64,000 bases of DNA, from the NCBI RefSeq assembly GCF_018729455.1, contig NZ_JAHHZF010000002.1, positions 391,492-455,491 on the forward strand, in the 5' to 3' direction. Numbering within the stretch: the first letter of the stretch is position 1; each line of letters starts with the position of its first letter. This DNA comes from Prosthecodimorpha staleyi (GTDB lineage Bacteria > Pseudomonadota > Alphaproteobacteria > Rhizobiales > Ancalomicrobiaceae). The notes below the pieces were generated by a model, which did not search any database, was not told the origin of the DNA, and saw only the letters and a program-made list of their open reading frames with translations. This document shows, one piece after another, positions 23,406 to 32,681 of this stretch. The position numbers and the translations under genes are program-made.

Positions 23406-25574
23406 TCAGCCGCCCTGCGCCCAGGCCGTCAGCGCGTCGGCCACGACGCGGTCGCCGGCGCCGTTCTTTTCCAGGGTCAGGATGCCGCGCTTGCCGTTGT
23501 CGAACAGGATCGGAATGTCGATCCAGCCGCGCTCCTTGAGGAGGCCCAGATTGCGCTGCTTCTCCGCCTCCGGCGCCGACAGGGCGATCCAGAAGAAACC
23601 GGCCGAGATGCGCGCTGCCGCCCCGACCAGCGGATCGCCGCGCGCCGTCTCGGTCTGCTTCAGGATCAGGCCGGGTACGTTGGAGACGCCCTTGTTGTCG
23701 AAATCCGCCGGAACCTCGAACTTCAGCTCGATCAGATGGCTGGCCGGAAACGAATTGTCCGAGTTGGGCTGGATCGACAGGTTCAGGACCAGGCCGCGGT
23801 CCGGCACTTCGACCCGCGCCTTGATCATGGTGACCGGCGGCTTGCCGGCACCGGGGCTCTCGCGCACCGTCCGCCAGACGACACGGCCCGCATTGATCTG
23901 GTTCTGCGCCGAACCGCCGGCCCCCTCCTCCAGGAGCTGCGCCTTCTGGGCGATCGGCGGCACCGCCGCATCACCGCCGCCCGGGACAACGGCCGTCGAC
24001 CCGCCGCCCGGCGCAACCGCAACCGTCTGGCGTCCGCCGGCCTCGCTCCCGCCGGTCGCCGGCTGGCCGGTCGCGCCTGTCGCCGGCTGAATCGACGGTG
24101 TCGAGGTGATCGGCTGGGTGGTGACGACCTTGACACCGTTCTGGGCATTGGCGGTCGTGCGGCCGGGACTGGTGCCGTCCTCCGGCGCCAGACGATCGGT
24201 CACCTTCGGCGTCAGCGTCTTCTCGTTGGACGGGCGCTGGCCGGTGCCGCCTGACAACCGTTCCGTTCCGAAATAGGCCGCGACCTGATCGCGCTTGGTC
24301 CACAGCGCCACGGTGCCGACCGCAACCACCAGAGCGGCGACCGATAGGCCGACGATCAGCGGCATCCGTTTCGGCTTTTCCGCCTCAAGCAGCGGATCGG
24401 GTTCGGCCCGCCGGCCCTTGCGGCCCTTCATCCGGCCCGTCGGCGGGGGTTCCGGGGTCACGTCAGGCACGGCCGGGGCCGCGGCTTCCTCGGGATAGTC
24501 GGGTTCGGCGGGCTCGGGAGCCGGCGCCGGGGCGGCGGGGGACGGCGCGCCGTCCACCGCGTAGCCGACCATGTCGGCATCGGTGATCGCAGCCTCGTGC
24601 TCCTCAGCCGGGGGCGGCGGGGCAGCGGGTGGCGCGGTTCGTGTCGGTATAGACACGACGGGACGTGCGATCTCCTTGAGGCTCAGACGCTTCCGTTCGA
24701 CGCCGCCGGTCGGCGGCGTCGGCGCCGGGCGGTCGTCCTCGTGCGTGTCCGCAGGCGGCGCCGGCGGCACGACGGCCGCATCGAACCGCGACCGCGACGA
24801 CGTCGGCTCCGTCTCAACGGATGCCGCGCGGCTCGGCGCTCGCGTGAACCCGGTCGGCGCCGGTCTCGATGTCTCGATCGGCTCGGCCATGGAACCGCGG
24901 CCGGCCGATTCGGGCGAGCGGGTGACGGTCGGGCGCGACGGGCGCGCCGCAGGGCCGGCCGTGGGCGCAGACGGCGTCGGCGCACCGGTCGCCGGTGCAG
25001 CCGCGGGACCGGGCGCGGCCGTGGCCGTGCGGGCGATACCGCCGCCCGCCGGCACGGTGCTGGTCGGGGGGGTCGGTGCCGGCCGGGCCGCGATCGGACC
25101 GGGTACGGGCGGACGCGGCGGCGCGGGTCGCGCGGGTGTGGACGTCGTCGGCGCGGCCGGCGGTTCGGGGCGCGTCTCGGGGCGCGGTTCCGGCGCCTGA
25201 CGGTCGCGGCCCTCCGTCGGACCGGCGATCGTGCGGGCCGTCGGCGCGGCCGGGCGCGGGGTCGGCGCTGCCGGACGCGCCGTCGGCGCCGGCCGACTCG
25301 ACGTGAGGCCGGTCGGCGCGGTTGCCCCGGTCACGGCGCGATTCAGCGATTGCGCCAGAATGCCCTTGGCGGCCTCGCCCTCGACACGGCGGATGGCATC
25401 TTCGAGTTGCAGACGCTGTTGGGTGATTTCGGAGGCGCTGAGCGGCGGATCGAAGGACTTCAGCTGCGTGACGAGCGCCGCGCGAGCCTTCTCATAGACC
25501 GCGCGGCGCGCCTCGCCGGTCGGTTCCGGGAGGGCACCGATCGCCCGTTTGAGGATCGCATGATAATCCGCCAT
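23406..25574 (-). CDS. Large Pro/Ala-rich single-pass membrane protein of unknown function
   Basis: A 722-residue protein. The N-terminal about 85 residues (MADYHAILKRAIGALPEPTGEARRAVYEKARAAL...) form a conserved-looking helical domain common at the start of rhizobial proteins of this type. A long low-complexity Pro/Ala/Thr linker (about 95-370) follows, then a basic KGRKGRRAEPDPLLEAEKPKR stretch and one membrane helix, MPLIVGLSVAALVVAVGTVALW. A Gly/Thr-rich stretch comes next, and the last about 180 residues form a folded beta-rich domain (VVWRTVRESPGAGKPPVTMIKARVEVPDRGL...). Topology predicts the C-terminal domain outside the cytoplasm. The start at 25574 is preferred. It is a lone gene downstream of purA on the same strand. 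Function unknown. Confidence 0.8.
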   Translation of the reverse strand: MADYHAILKRAIGALPEPTGEARRAVYEKARAALVTQLKSFDPPLSASEITQQRLQLEDAIRRVEGEAAKGILAQSLNRAVTGATAPTGLTSSRPAPTARPAAPTPRPAAPTARTIAGPTEGRDRQAPEPRPETRPEPPAAPTTSTPARPAPPRPPVPGPIAARPAPTPPTSTVPAGGGIARTATAAPGPAAAPATGAPTPSAPTAGPAARPSRPTVTRSPESAGRGSMAEPIETSRPAPTGFTRAPSRAASVETEPTSSRSRFDAAVVPPAPPADTHEDDRPAPTPPTGGVERKRLSLKEIARPVVSIPTRTAPPAAPPPPAEEHEAAITDADMVGYAVDGAPSPAAPAPAPEPAEPDYPEEAAAPAVPDVTPEPPPTGRMKGRKGRRAEPDPLLEAEKPKRMPLIVGLSVAALVVAVGTVALWTKRDQVAAYFGTERLSGGTGQRPSNEKTLTPKVTDRLAPEDGTSPGRTTANAQNGVKVVTTQPITSTPSIQPATGATGQPATGGSEAGGRQTVAVAPGGGSTAVVPGGGDAAVPPIAQKAQLLEEGAGGSAQNQINAGRVVWRTVRESPGAGKPPVTMIKARVEVPDRGLVLNLSIQPNSDNSFPASHLIELKFEVPADFDNKGVSNVPGLILKQTETARGDPLVGAAARISAGFFWIALSAPEAEKQRNLGLLKERGWIDIPILFDNGKRGILTLEKNGAGDRVVADALTAWAQGG

Positions 25575-25796
25575 CACCAGCCTCTGAGGCACCAGCCACG
25601 CGGATCGAGCCGCCGCGACCGATACCGGACCTGACCATTCGTCCCGCATCCGGGCGCATCAACGCCCGAATCACCCGCCCGCCTCTCCAGTCCCCGAGGG
25701 AGACGCCCGCGCGCCGCCCAAAGGTCGTCCAGGAAACTGCGCCGCTCGCCTTCGGATGCCGATCTTTCGGTCAACCTCCAGCTGTTCCCCACTGCG

Positions 25797-27089
25797 TCAG
25801 TCCTGGAACGGGTCCTGGACAAGAATGGTATCCTCCCGTTCGGGGCTCGTCGACAACATTGCGACCGGCGCCCCGATCAGTTCCTCGATATAGCGCACAT
25901 ACTTGACGGCCTGAGCCGGTAAATCGGCCCAACTGCGCGCACCGCGCGTCGAACCGCCCCATCCTTCGAGCGTCTCGTAGATCGGCTCGACCCGCATCTG
26001 CGCCGCCTGGCCGGCCGGCAGATAGTCGATCTCCTGCCCGTCGAGGCGATACTTCACGCAGATCTTGATCTCTTGAAGGCCGTCGAGCACGTCGAGCTTG
26101 GTCAGCGCGATGCCGCGAATGCCCGAAACTTGGATGGTCTGCCGGACCAGCACCGCATCGAACCAGCCGCAGCGCCGCTTGCGCCCGGTCACGGTGCCGA
26201 ACTCGTGGCCGCGCGTGCCGAGGAACTCGCCGACCTCGCCGGTCTGCTCGGTCGGGAACGGGCCCTCGCCGACGCGCGTCGTATAGGCCTTGGTGATGCC
26301 GAGCACATAGCCGACCGCGCCCGGTCCGAGGCCGGAGCCGGTCGAAGCCTGGCCCGCCACGGTATTGGACGAGGTCACGAACGGATAGGTGCCGTGGTCG
26401 ATGTCGAGCAGAGCGCCCTGGGCACCCTCGAACAGAATGCGGTCGCCCGCACGGCGGCGCTGGTCGAGCAGCCGCCAGACCGTATCCATGAAGGGCAGCA
26501 CCTTGTCGGCGACCGAAGAGAGTTCTTCGATCAGCGTCTCGGCGGCGATCTCGGGCTGACCGAGGCCGCGACGGAGCGCGTTGTGGTGCGTCAGCAGGCG
26601 GTCGATCTTGCCCGGCAGGCTGGGCAGGTCGGCGAGATCGGTGAGACGGATGGCGCGCCGGCCGACCTTGTCCTCATAGGCCGGGCCGATGCCGCGGCCG
26701 GTCGTGCCGATCCGGTTGCCGGGATTCGAGCTTTCGCGCTTCTGATCCAGCTCGCGATGAAGCGAGAGAATCAGCGTCGTGTTCTCGGCGATGCGCAGAT
26801 TGTCCGGTCCGACGACGACGCCCTGGCCGCGCAGCTTCTCGATCTCGGACAGGAGCGCATGCGGATCGAGCACCACGCCGTTGCCGATCACCGCGAGCTT
26901 GCCCGAGCGCACAACGCCGGAGGGCAGCAGCGAGAGCTTGTAGGACGTCCCGTCGATCACCAGGGTGTGGCCGGCATTGTGACCGCCCTGGAAGCGGACC
27001 ACCACATCGGCGCGTTCGCTCAGCCAATCGACGATCTTGCCCTTGCCTTCGTCACCCCACTGCGACCCAACCACGACTACATTGGCCAT
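25797..27089 (-). CDS. purA: Adenylosuccinate synthetase
   Basis: A 430-residue enzyme that joins IMP and aspartate with GTP to make adenylosuccinate in AMP synthesis. The GTP loop [11 protein letters not shown] is at residues 8-18, and GGHNAGHT lies near 39-46. The IMP-binding [13 protein letters not shown], and [18 protein letters not shown] in the middle, are intact. The C-terminal base-binding TKLDVLDGL is present. Length is standard. The gene is probably transcribed alone; 387 bases separate its start from the divergent diguanylate cyclase gene, and no clear regulatory site was seen there. Confidence 0.98.
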   Translation of the reverse strand: MANVVVVGSQWGDEGKGKIVDWLSERADVVVRFQGGHNAGHTLVIDGTSYKLSLLPSGVVRSGKLAVIGNGVVLDPHALLSEIEKLRGQGVVVGPDNLRIAENTTLILSLHRELDQKRESSNPGNRIGTTGRGIGPAYEDKVGRRAIRLTDLADLPSLPGKIDRLLTHHNALRRGLGQPEIAAETLIEELSSVADKVLPFMDTVWRLLDQRRRAGDRILFEGAQGALLDIDHGTYPFVTSSNTVAGQASTGSGLGPGAVGYVLGITKAYTTRVGEGPFPTEQTGEVGEFLGTRGHEFGTVTGRKRRCGWFDAVLVRQTIQVSGIRGIALTKLDVLDGLQEIKICVKYRLDGQEIDYLPAGQAAQMRVEPIYETLEGWGGSTRGARSWADLPAQAVKYVRYIEELIGAPVAMLSTSPEREDTILVQDPFQD

Positions 27090-27476
27090 CCTGCGCTTCC
27101 CTGCCCCCGTGCTCCAATCGCGTGAACCATCGCCGCCTCCCTTGCCGGAAGGTGCCGGGCTCCAATCGCGACCATTGGCGTGAACGCCCCGGAACCGCGC
27201 AGCTCTGAATGGGGAACATCACCCGACCCCGGCGCGGCATCCAGCCGCCCCGGACGGAGCGACGGTGGCGGACTATAGACCCATTGTGGCAGCGGCGCGA
27301 CCCCGATGCGCGCCGGAGGCGCCCGTCGCGACACACGAATGCACGTTACCGAAGCTGACGCAGCGTTCGCCGTAAAACTTCATTATCGGTTCGCCGGTAG
27401 GGTTCCGAAAGAATGGCGTCGGCGCGGACCGGCGGCCGCGGGGCGGGGCTTGCGGGCCCCTGCGGGAGGGAAGCGC
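27090..27476. other. Divergent promoter region between purA and the GGDEF gene
   Basis: No gene is seen in these 387 bases. The centre (about 27340-27400) is less GC-rich, with GCACGTTACC and GTAAAACTTCATTATCGG, and probably holds promoters for both directions. A continuation of the GGDEF frame upstream of 27477 has no family similarity. No PurR- or riboswitch-like structure was recognised. Confidence 0.35.
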
Positions 27477-28415
27477 ATGCGCATCGTTGTCGCAGACGCC
27501 AGCCGCGTCGTCCTGAAGATCATGATCAAGCTGCTGACCGAGCATGGCCACGCCGCCTTCGGCTTCACCACCGGCGAGGAGGCCCTCGCCAAGCTGGTCG
27601 AGGATCCGACCATCGACGTGCTGATCACCAGCCTGGAACTGCCGGGCATGTCCGGCTTCGAACTGTGCTGGGAGTGCCGGGTGCTGACCAAGCGCGAGCA
27701 GCAGCTCTATATCCTGGCCATGTCGTCGCTCGCCGCCCACGAACGCCTCGCCGAGGCGCTCGACAGCGGCGCCGACGATTTCATCGGCAAGCCGCCCAAT
27801 CCGGAGGAGCTGTTCGCGCGCCTGCGCGCGGCGGAACGCTTTGCGATGACCCAGCGCCAGCTGGTGCGCCTCGCGACGCGCGATAGCCTGACTGGCTTGC
27901 TGAACCGCCGCGCCTTCTTCGAAAACGCCGAGACTCTCGCCGAGCGCCGCGGCGATCAGCCGATCGCCGTCCTGATCGCCGATATCGACTGGTTCAAGCG
28001 CATCAATGACACTCACGGCCATGATGCCGGTGACCAGGTGATTGCGGCCGTGGCCGAGCGGATCCATCTGGCCGATGCCGTGGTCGGGCGGATCGGCGGC
28101 GAGGAATATGCCCTGGTCGTGCGCGAGGGCCGGCCGTCCCGCATCTGGGAGATCGCCGACGGCCTGCGCCGCGCCGTCGCCGACACGCCGGTTCAGACCA
28201 GTCTGGCGGCCGTCCCGGCCACGATTTCGGTCGGTACCGCGATCCTGCAGCCCGACGAAACCGTCGACACCGCACTGCGCCGTGCCGATACGGCGCTCTA
28301 CATGGCCAAGCGCGCGGGCCGCAATCGGATTGTCGCCGCCGACGGCGAACAGGTCGTCCCCCTGCCGCAGGTCGTGGCCCCGGCGATCAAGACGGAGGTG
28401 ACCGTCCTGGCCTGA
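27477..28415 (+). CDS. Diguanylate cyclase with N-terminal pseudo-receiver domain
   Basis: A 312-residue protein. The first about 120 residues have a CheY-like fold: VADAS with D7, the strand DVLITSLELPGMSG, AMSS, and the conserved lysine K105 in FIGKPP. But the phospho-acceptor Asp is Ser52. The GGDEF domain (about 130-290) has DSLTGLLNRRAF, IADIDWFKRINDTHGHDAGD, and the active site GGEEY (207-211), which is competent for c-di-GMP synthesis from two GTP. The RxxD inhibitory site expected upstream of GGEEY reads HLAD, so product inhibition may be lost. The start at 27477 follows GGGAGGG. Likely a phosphorylation-independent, PleD-like cyclase. Target process unknown. Confidence 0.9.
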   Translation: MRIVVADASRVVLKIMIKLLTEHGHAAFGFTTGEEALAKLVEDPTIDVLITSLELPGMSGFELCWECRVLTKREQQLYILAMSSLAAHERLAEALDSGADDFIGKPPNPEELFARLRAAERFAMTQRQLVRLATRDSLTGLLNRRAFFENAETLAERRGDQPIAVLIADIDWFKRINDTHGHDAGDQVIAAVAERIHLADAVVGRIGGEEYALVVREGRPSRIWEIADGLRRAVADTPVQTSLAAVPATISVGTAILQPDETVDTALRRADTALYMAKRAGRNRIVAADGEQVVPLPQVVAPAIKTEVTVLA

Positions 28416-28520
28416 CCGGCCGGCATCGACGCGCCGATCTGCTGCGATCGCGTTTTCGGGTCGTCTGGGCCGCCGGATCGGCCTATCAGGTCCGCACCCG
28501 CCACCAACCGGACCGAACCG

Positions 28521-29420
28521 ATGCCGCTGCGCGCCTGGGGCCTTCTTGTGACCCTGTCCGTCCTTTGGGGCGGAACCTTCCTGTTCAACCGCCTCGCCGT
28601 CGGCGAAATCCCGCCGACCACATTGGTGCTGGCCCGGGTCGGCCTGGCCGCCCTGGTCCTGGTTGCGATCCTGTCGGCGACCGGAGGGCGCCTCACCTTC
28701 GACCGCCGCCGCCTGATCGATTATTTCGGGATGGGGCTGCTCAACAATGTCATCCCCTTCGTCCTGATCGTCTGGGGCCAGAAGACCATTGCGGCCGGCC
28801 TGGCCTCGATCCTCAATGCCACGACGCCGATCTTCGCGGTGCTGCTGACCCACTGGATGACCGACGAGAAGGCGACGCCCGCCAAATTCGCCGGCGTCCT
28901 GGTCGGCATCCTGGGCGTCGCCGTGCTGGTCGGGCCGGGCCGGATCGACTTTGCCGGGACCGAATTCCTGGCCGAGCTTGCCTGCCTGGGCGCCGCGGTC
29001 AGCTACGGCTTCTCGAGCGTCTGGAGCCGGCGCTTCCGCGGCAGCCCACCTCTGGAGACCGCGACCGGCCAATTGACCGCCTCGACCGTGATCCTGCTGC
29101 CGCTGTCGCTCTTCGCCGACCAGCCCTGGACGCTCGCGACGCCGGGCACCACCGCGCTTCTCTGCGTGGCGGCCCTCGCCATCCTGTCGACCGCCCTCGC
29201 CTATCTGATCTTCTTCCGCATCGTCGTGATCGCGGGGGCGACTTCGGCGATGCTGGTCACGCTGCTGATCCCGCCGAGCGCGATCCTGCTCGGCTGGCTG
29301 GTGCTCGGCGAACGGCTGGCGCCGCAGCATTTCGCCGGCATGGGTCTGATCGCTCTCGGCCTCCTGACCATCGACGGCCGGCTTCTGAAAGCGATCGCGG
29401 CGCGGCTCCGGTCGACCTGA
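28521..29420 (+). CDS. EamA/DMT-family transporter
   Basis: A 299-residue inner-membrane protein with about ten hydrophobic helices arranged as two EamA repeats. The first begins LRAWGLLVTLSVLWGGTFLFNRLAVGEIPPTTLVLARVGLAALVL; the second begins near GTEFLAELACLGAAVSYGFSSVWSRRF. The end of each repeat keeps the LNATTPIFAVLLTHWMTDEKATPAKFAGVLVGILGVAVL type of signature. Members export amino acids, nucleosides or other metabolites. Substrate cannot be read from sequence. It sits between a diguanylate cyclase gene and the convergent serA. Confidence 0.92.
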   Translation: MPLRAWGLLVTLSVLWGGTFLFNRLAVGEIPPTTLVLARVGLAALVLVAILSATGGRLTFDRRRLIDYFGMGLLNNVIPFVLIVWGQKTIAAGLASILNATTPIFAVLLTHWMTDEKATPAKFAGVLVGILGVAVLVGPGRIDFAGTEFLAELACLGAAVSYGFSSVWSRRFRGSPPLETATGQLTASTVILLPLSLFADQPWTLATPGTTALLCVAALAILSTALAYLIFFRIVVIAGATSAMLVTLLIPPSAILLGWLVLGERLAPQHFAGMGLIALGLLTIDGRLLKAIAARLRST

Positions 29421-29463
29421 CCGAAACCCGCGCCGCGTGCTGGTTCGAAGATCGTGCCGGAGA

Positions 29464-31050
29464 TCAGAAGCGCAGCGGCTTGACCTGCAGCACGTTCGGC
29501 AGCTTGCCGACCGCCGCGATCACGTCATCGCCCGGCACGCCGTCGACGCCGATCAGCGCGATGGCATCCTCGCCCGGCGCGGTGCGGCCGACCGCGAAGG
29601 TGGCGATGTTGATCTCCGCCTTGCCGAGCACCGTGCCGAGATTGCCGATGAAGCCCGGCTTGTCCTTGTTGGTGACGTAGAGCATCGAGGGCTGGAACTC
29701 GGCATCCATCTGGATGCCCTTGATCTCGACGATGCGCGGCTTGCCGTCCGAGAAGACGGTTCCGGCGACCGCGCGCTCCTGGCGCTCGGTCTTGATGGTC
29801 AGGCGCAGCAGGCTGTCGAAGGTGCGCTGGTCGTCGCGGCGGACCTCCTCGATCGCGATGCCGCGGTCCTTGGCGACCGCGGGTGCGGAGACCATGTTGA
29901 CGCTGTCCATCAGCGGCTTCATCAGGCCCGCCAGCGCCGCGGCGGTCAGCGCGCGGGTGTTCATCTTGGCGACCTCGCCCTCATATTCGAGGCGCACACC
30001 GACCAGGCCGGTCTCGGTCAGTTGGCCGGCGAAGGAGCCGAGCAATTCGGCGAGCTTGACGAAGGGCGTCAGCTTGGGCGCCTCCTCGGCCGAGATCGAC
30101 GGCATGTTGAGGGCATTCTGCACCGCGCCCTTGGTCAGGTAGTCCGACATCTGCTCGGCGACCTGAAGGGCGACATTCTCCTGGGCTTCCGTGGTCGAGG
30201 CGCCGAGATGCGGCGTGCAGACCACGTTCGGATGGCCGAACAGAGGATTGGCGGAGGCGGGTTCCTCGACGAACACGTCGAAGCCCGCACCGGCGACATG
30301 GCCGCTGTCGAGCGCGGCGCGCAGGGCCGCCTCGTCGACCAGACCGCCGCGCGCGCAGTTGATGATGCGCACGCCCTTTTTGGTCTTGGCGATGTTCTCG
30401 GCCGACAGGATGTTGCGGGTCTTGTCGGTCAGCGGCGTGTGCAGGGTGATGAAGTCGGCGCGCCGCAGAAGCTCGTCGAGATCGACCTTCTCGACGCCCA
30501 GTTCCACGGCCCGCTCCGGGGTCAGGAAGGGATCGAAGGCGATGACGCGCATCCGGAGGCCGATGCCGCGGTCGGCGACGATCGAGCCGATATTGCCGCA
30601 GCCGATGATGCCGAGCGTCTTGCCGGTGATCTCGACGCCCATGAAGCGGTTCTTCTCCCACTTGCCGGCCTGGGTCGAGGCATCGGCGGCGGGAATGTCG
30701 CGGGCGGTGGCGAACATCAGCGCGACGGCATGTTCGGCCGTGGTGATCGAGTTGCCGAAGGGCGTGTTCATGACGATCACGCCACGGGCCGTGGCGGCCG
30801 GGATGTCGACATTGTCGACGCCGATGCCGGCGCGACCGACCACCTTCAGGCGCGGCGCCTTCTCCAGGAGCTTGGCGGTGACCTTGGTGGCCGAGCGGAT
30901 GGCGAGGCCGTCATAGTTGCCGATGATCTCGGCGAGCTTGTCCTTGTCCTTGCCGAGATTGGGCTGGTAGTCGACCTCCAGGCCGCGGTCCTTGAAGATC
31001 TGGACGGCGGTAGGCGACAGCGAATCGGAGATCAGAACGCGGGGAGCCAT
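29464..31050 (-). CDS. serA: D-3-phosphoglycerate dehydrogenase
   Basis: A 528-residue enzyme, the long (type I) form. It oxidises 3-phosphoglycerate to phosphohydroxypyruvate, the first step of serine synthesis. The NAD motif is GxGxxG in TLGIIGCGNIGSIVADRG. The catalytic Arg lies in NCARGGLVDE, the Glu in VEEPAS, and the His in TPHLGASTTEAQ. After it come the intervening ASB domain and the C-terminal ACT domain (YVTNKDKPGFIGNLGTVLGKAEINIATFAVGR), which usually binds serine for feedback control. It follows serC by 221 bases on the same strand; both are probably transcribed from the serC leader. Confidence 0.97.
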   Translation of the reverse strand: MAPRVLISDSLSPTAVQIFKDRGLEVDYQPNLGKDKDKLAEIIGNYDGLAIRSATKVTAKLLEKAPRLKVVGRAGIGVDNVDIPAATARGVIVMNTPFGNSITTAEHAVALMFATARDIPAADASTQAGKWEKNRFMGVEITGKTLGIIGCGNIGSIVADRGIGLRMRVIAFDPFLTPERAVELGVEKVDLDELLRRADFITLHTPLTDKTRNILSAENIAKTKKGVRIINCARGGLVDEAALRAALDSGHVAGAGFDVFVEEPASANPLFGHPNVVCTPHLGASTTEAQENVALQVAEQMSDYLTKGAVQNALNMPSISAEEAPKLTPFVKLAELLGSFAGQLTETGLVGVRLEYEGEVAKMNTRALTAAALAGLMKPLMDSVNMVSAPAVAKDRGIAIEEVRRDDQRTFDSLLRLTIKTERQERAVAGTVFSDGKPRIVEIKGIQMDAEFQPSMLYVTNKDKPGFIGNLGTVLGKAEINIATFAVGRTAPGEDAIALIGVDGVPGDDVIAAVGKLPNVLQVKPLRF

Positions 31051-31271
31051 GGGGGTATCCTCGAAGGGGGCCGGGGCGGCGCACCGTCCGATCGTCCGTC
31101 AGGGGCTTGCGACTCGAGCCCTCGCAGACGCATCGCTCCACCCGATACGGCCGGCGAAGGCTCGGGGAGGCCCCGGGCCGAACGGCGGAGACGGCGCCTT
31201 GCCGCCTTGTAAATGGGAGACTCTGGGAAAGGGGCCGGCGCGATCGGCCGACCCGGGTGCCGGAACGACCG

Positions 31272-32450
31272 TCAGGCTGCCTTGGCGAGCGCCGCCTTGG
31301 CTTCCGCGAAGGCCCAGTCAAGCCATGCGGTGAAGGCCTTGAGGTCGGCCGTCTCGACGGTCGCGCCGCACCAGATGCGCAGGCCGGCCGGGGCGTCGCG
31401 ATAGGCGCCGAAGTCGAAGCCGACCTTCTCCTTCTCGAGCATCGAGACGATCTGCTTGGCGACCGCCGCCACGGCGTCAGGGCCGCGCGCGGTCACGTCC
31501 GGATCGGCGATGACCAGACAGACGGAGGTGTTCGAGCGCGTCTCCGGCGCCTTGGCGAGATGCGCGACCCAGGACGAGGCGGCAACCCAATCGGAGATCA
31601 CGGCCGCATTGGCGTCGGCCCGGCCGATCAGGCCCTTCAGGCTGCCGACCGACTTCGCCCAGAGGAGCGCGTCGAGATAGTCCTCGACCGCCAGCATGGA
31701 CGGGGTGTTGATGGTCTCGCCGATGAAGATGCCGTCGATCAGCTTGCCACCCTTGGTCATGCGGAAGATCTTCGGCAGCGGCCAGGCCGGCTTGTAGCTT
31801 TCCAGCCGGGCGACGGCGCGCGGCGACAGCACGATCATGCCATGCGCCGCCTCGCCGCCGAGTACCTTCTGCCAGGAGAAGGTGACGACATCGAGCTTGG
31901 CCCAGTCGAGATCCTGCGCGAAGGCGGCCGAAGTGGCGTCGCAGATCACCACGCCCTCGCGGTCGGCGGCGATCCAGTCGGCATTGGCAACGCGCACGCC
32001 GGAGGTGGTGCCGTTCCAGGTGAAGACCACATCGCGGGTCTTCGTGTCGACGGCGGCAAGATCGGGCAGCTCGCCGTAGGGGGCGGTGAAGACGCGCGCG
32101 TCGGCGAGCTTCAGCTGCTTCTGAACGTCGGTGATCCAGCCCTCGCCGAAGCTCTCCCAGGCGATCATGTCGACGCCGCGCGCACCGAGCATCGACCACA
32201 TGGCCATCTCGACGGCACCGGTATCGGAGGCTGGGACGATGCCGATCTTGTAGTCGGCCGGAACGCCGAGGACTTCGCGGGTGAGGTCGATGGCCTGCTG
32301 GAGCTTGGCCTTGCCCGGCTTCGAGCGATGCGACCGGCCGACGAGCGCGTCGGACAGGGCCGTCACGGACCAGCCGGGACGCTTGGCGCAGGGGCCGGAC
32401 GAAAAATGGGGGTTCGCGGGCTTTGTGCCCGGACGCAGTATCGCGGTCAT
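31272..32450 (-). CDS. serC: Phosphoserine aminotransferase
   Basis: A 392-residue PLP-dependent class V aminotransferase that makes phosphoserine from phosphohydroxypyruvate and glutamate. The N-terminus has the [13 protein letters not shown] motif. The PLP lysine is in [16 protein letters not shown], and the Asp contact is in [16 protein letters not shown]. The longer, alphaproteobacterial type of SerC fits this length. The ATG follows GAGAGG within a structured leader that matches the serC RNA motif. Serine synthesis genes serC-serA are thus together. Confidence 0.96.
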   Translation of the reverse strand: MTAILRPGTKPANPHFSSGPCAKRPGWSVTALSDALVGRSHRSKPGKAKLQQAIDLTREVLGVPADYKIGIVPASDTGAVEMAMWSMLGARGVDMIAWESFGEGWITDVQKQLKLADARVFTAPYGELPDLAAVDTKTRDVVFTWNGTTSGVRVANADWIAADREGVVICDATSAAFAQDLDWAKLDVVTFSWQKVLGGEAAHGMIVLSPRAVARLESYKPAWPLPKIFRMTKGGKLIDGIFIGETINTPSMLAVEDYLDALLWAKSVGSLKGLIGRADANAAVISDWVAASSWVAHLAKAPETRSNTSVCLVIADPDVTARGPDAVAAVAKQIVSMLEKEKVGFDFGAYRDAPAGLRIWCGATVETADLKAFTAWLDWAFAEAKAALAKAA

Positions 32451-32461
32451 GTATCCATCCT

Positions 32462-32523
32462 CTCAGATGGGCGCCCCTCGGTGGGGAGGGGTCTCCCGCC
32501 GTCCGCAGTACAGGAGGCGGGAC
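32462..32523 (-). ncRNA. serC leader RNA motif (alphaproteobacterial)
   Basis: The minus-strand leader just before serC folds into two neighbouring hairpins. The first is CCCGCC-TCC...GGAC-GGCGGG (about 32493-32520). The second is CCCCT-CCCCACCG-AGGGG (about 32475-32492). A Shine-Dalgarno-like GAGAGG and the ATG follow. The run GGGAGACCCCTCCCC and the second hairpin match my recollection of the serC motif described upstream of alphaproteobacterial serC genes. The ligand or mechanism is not known; the spacing suggests control of translation. Coordinates are approximate. Confidence 0.72.
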
Positions 32524-32681
32524 CGGAATGCAATCTCCGAAGTTTCCCGGGGTCGAAGATTGGTCCGATGCGGCGGCAGCCGGTTCGGTTCCGGAGCGAC
32601 GGCCGGTTCGGGGACCAGCCGCGCAAACGCGACGAGGCGCGGGACCGGCCCGCGCCTCGCATCATACCGGATTGAAAGCAC

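Noticed and set aside
29437-31212. A 591-residue plus-strand open frame
   Set aside because: Antisense of serA; the codon pattern follows serA third positions.
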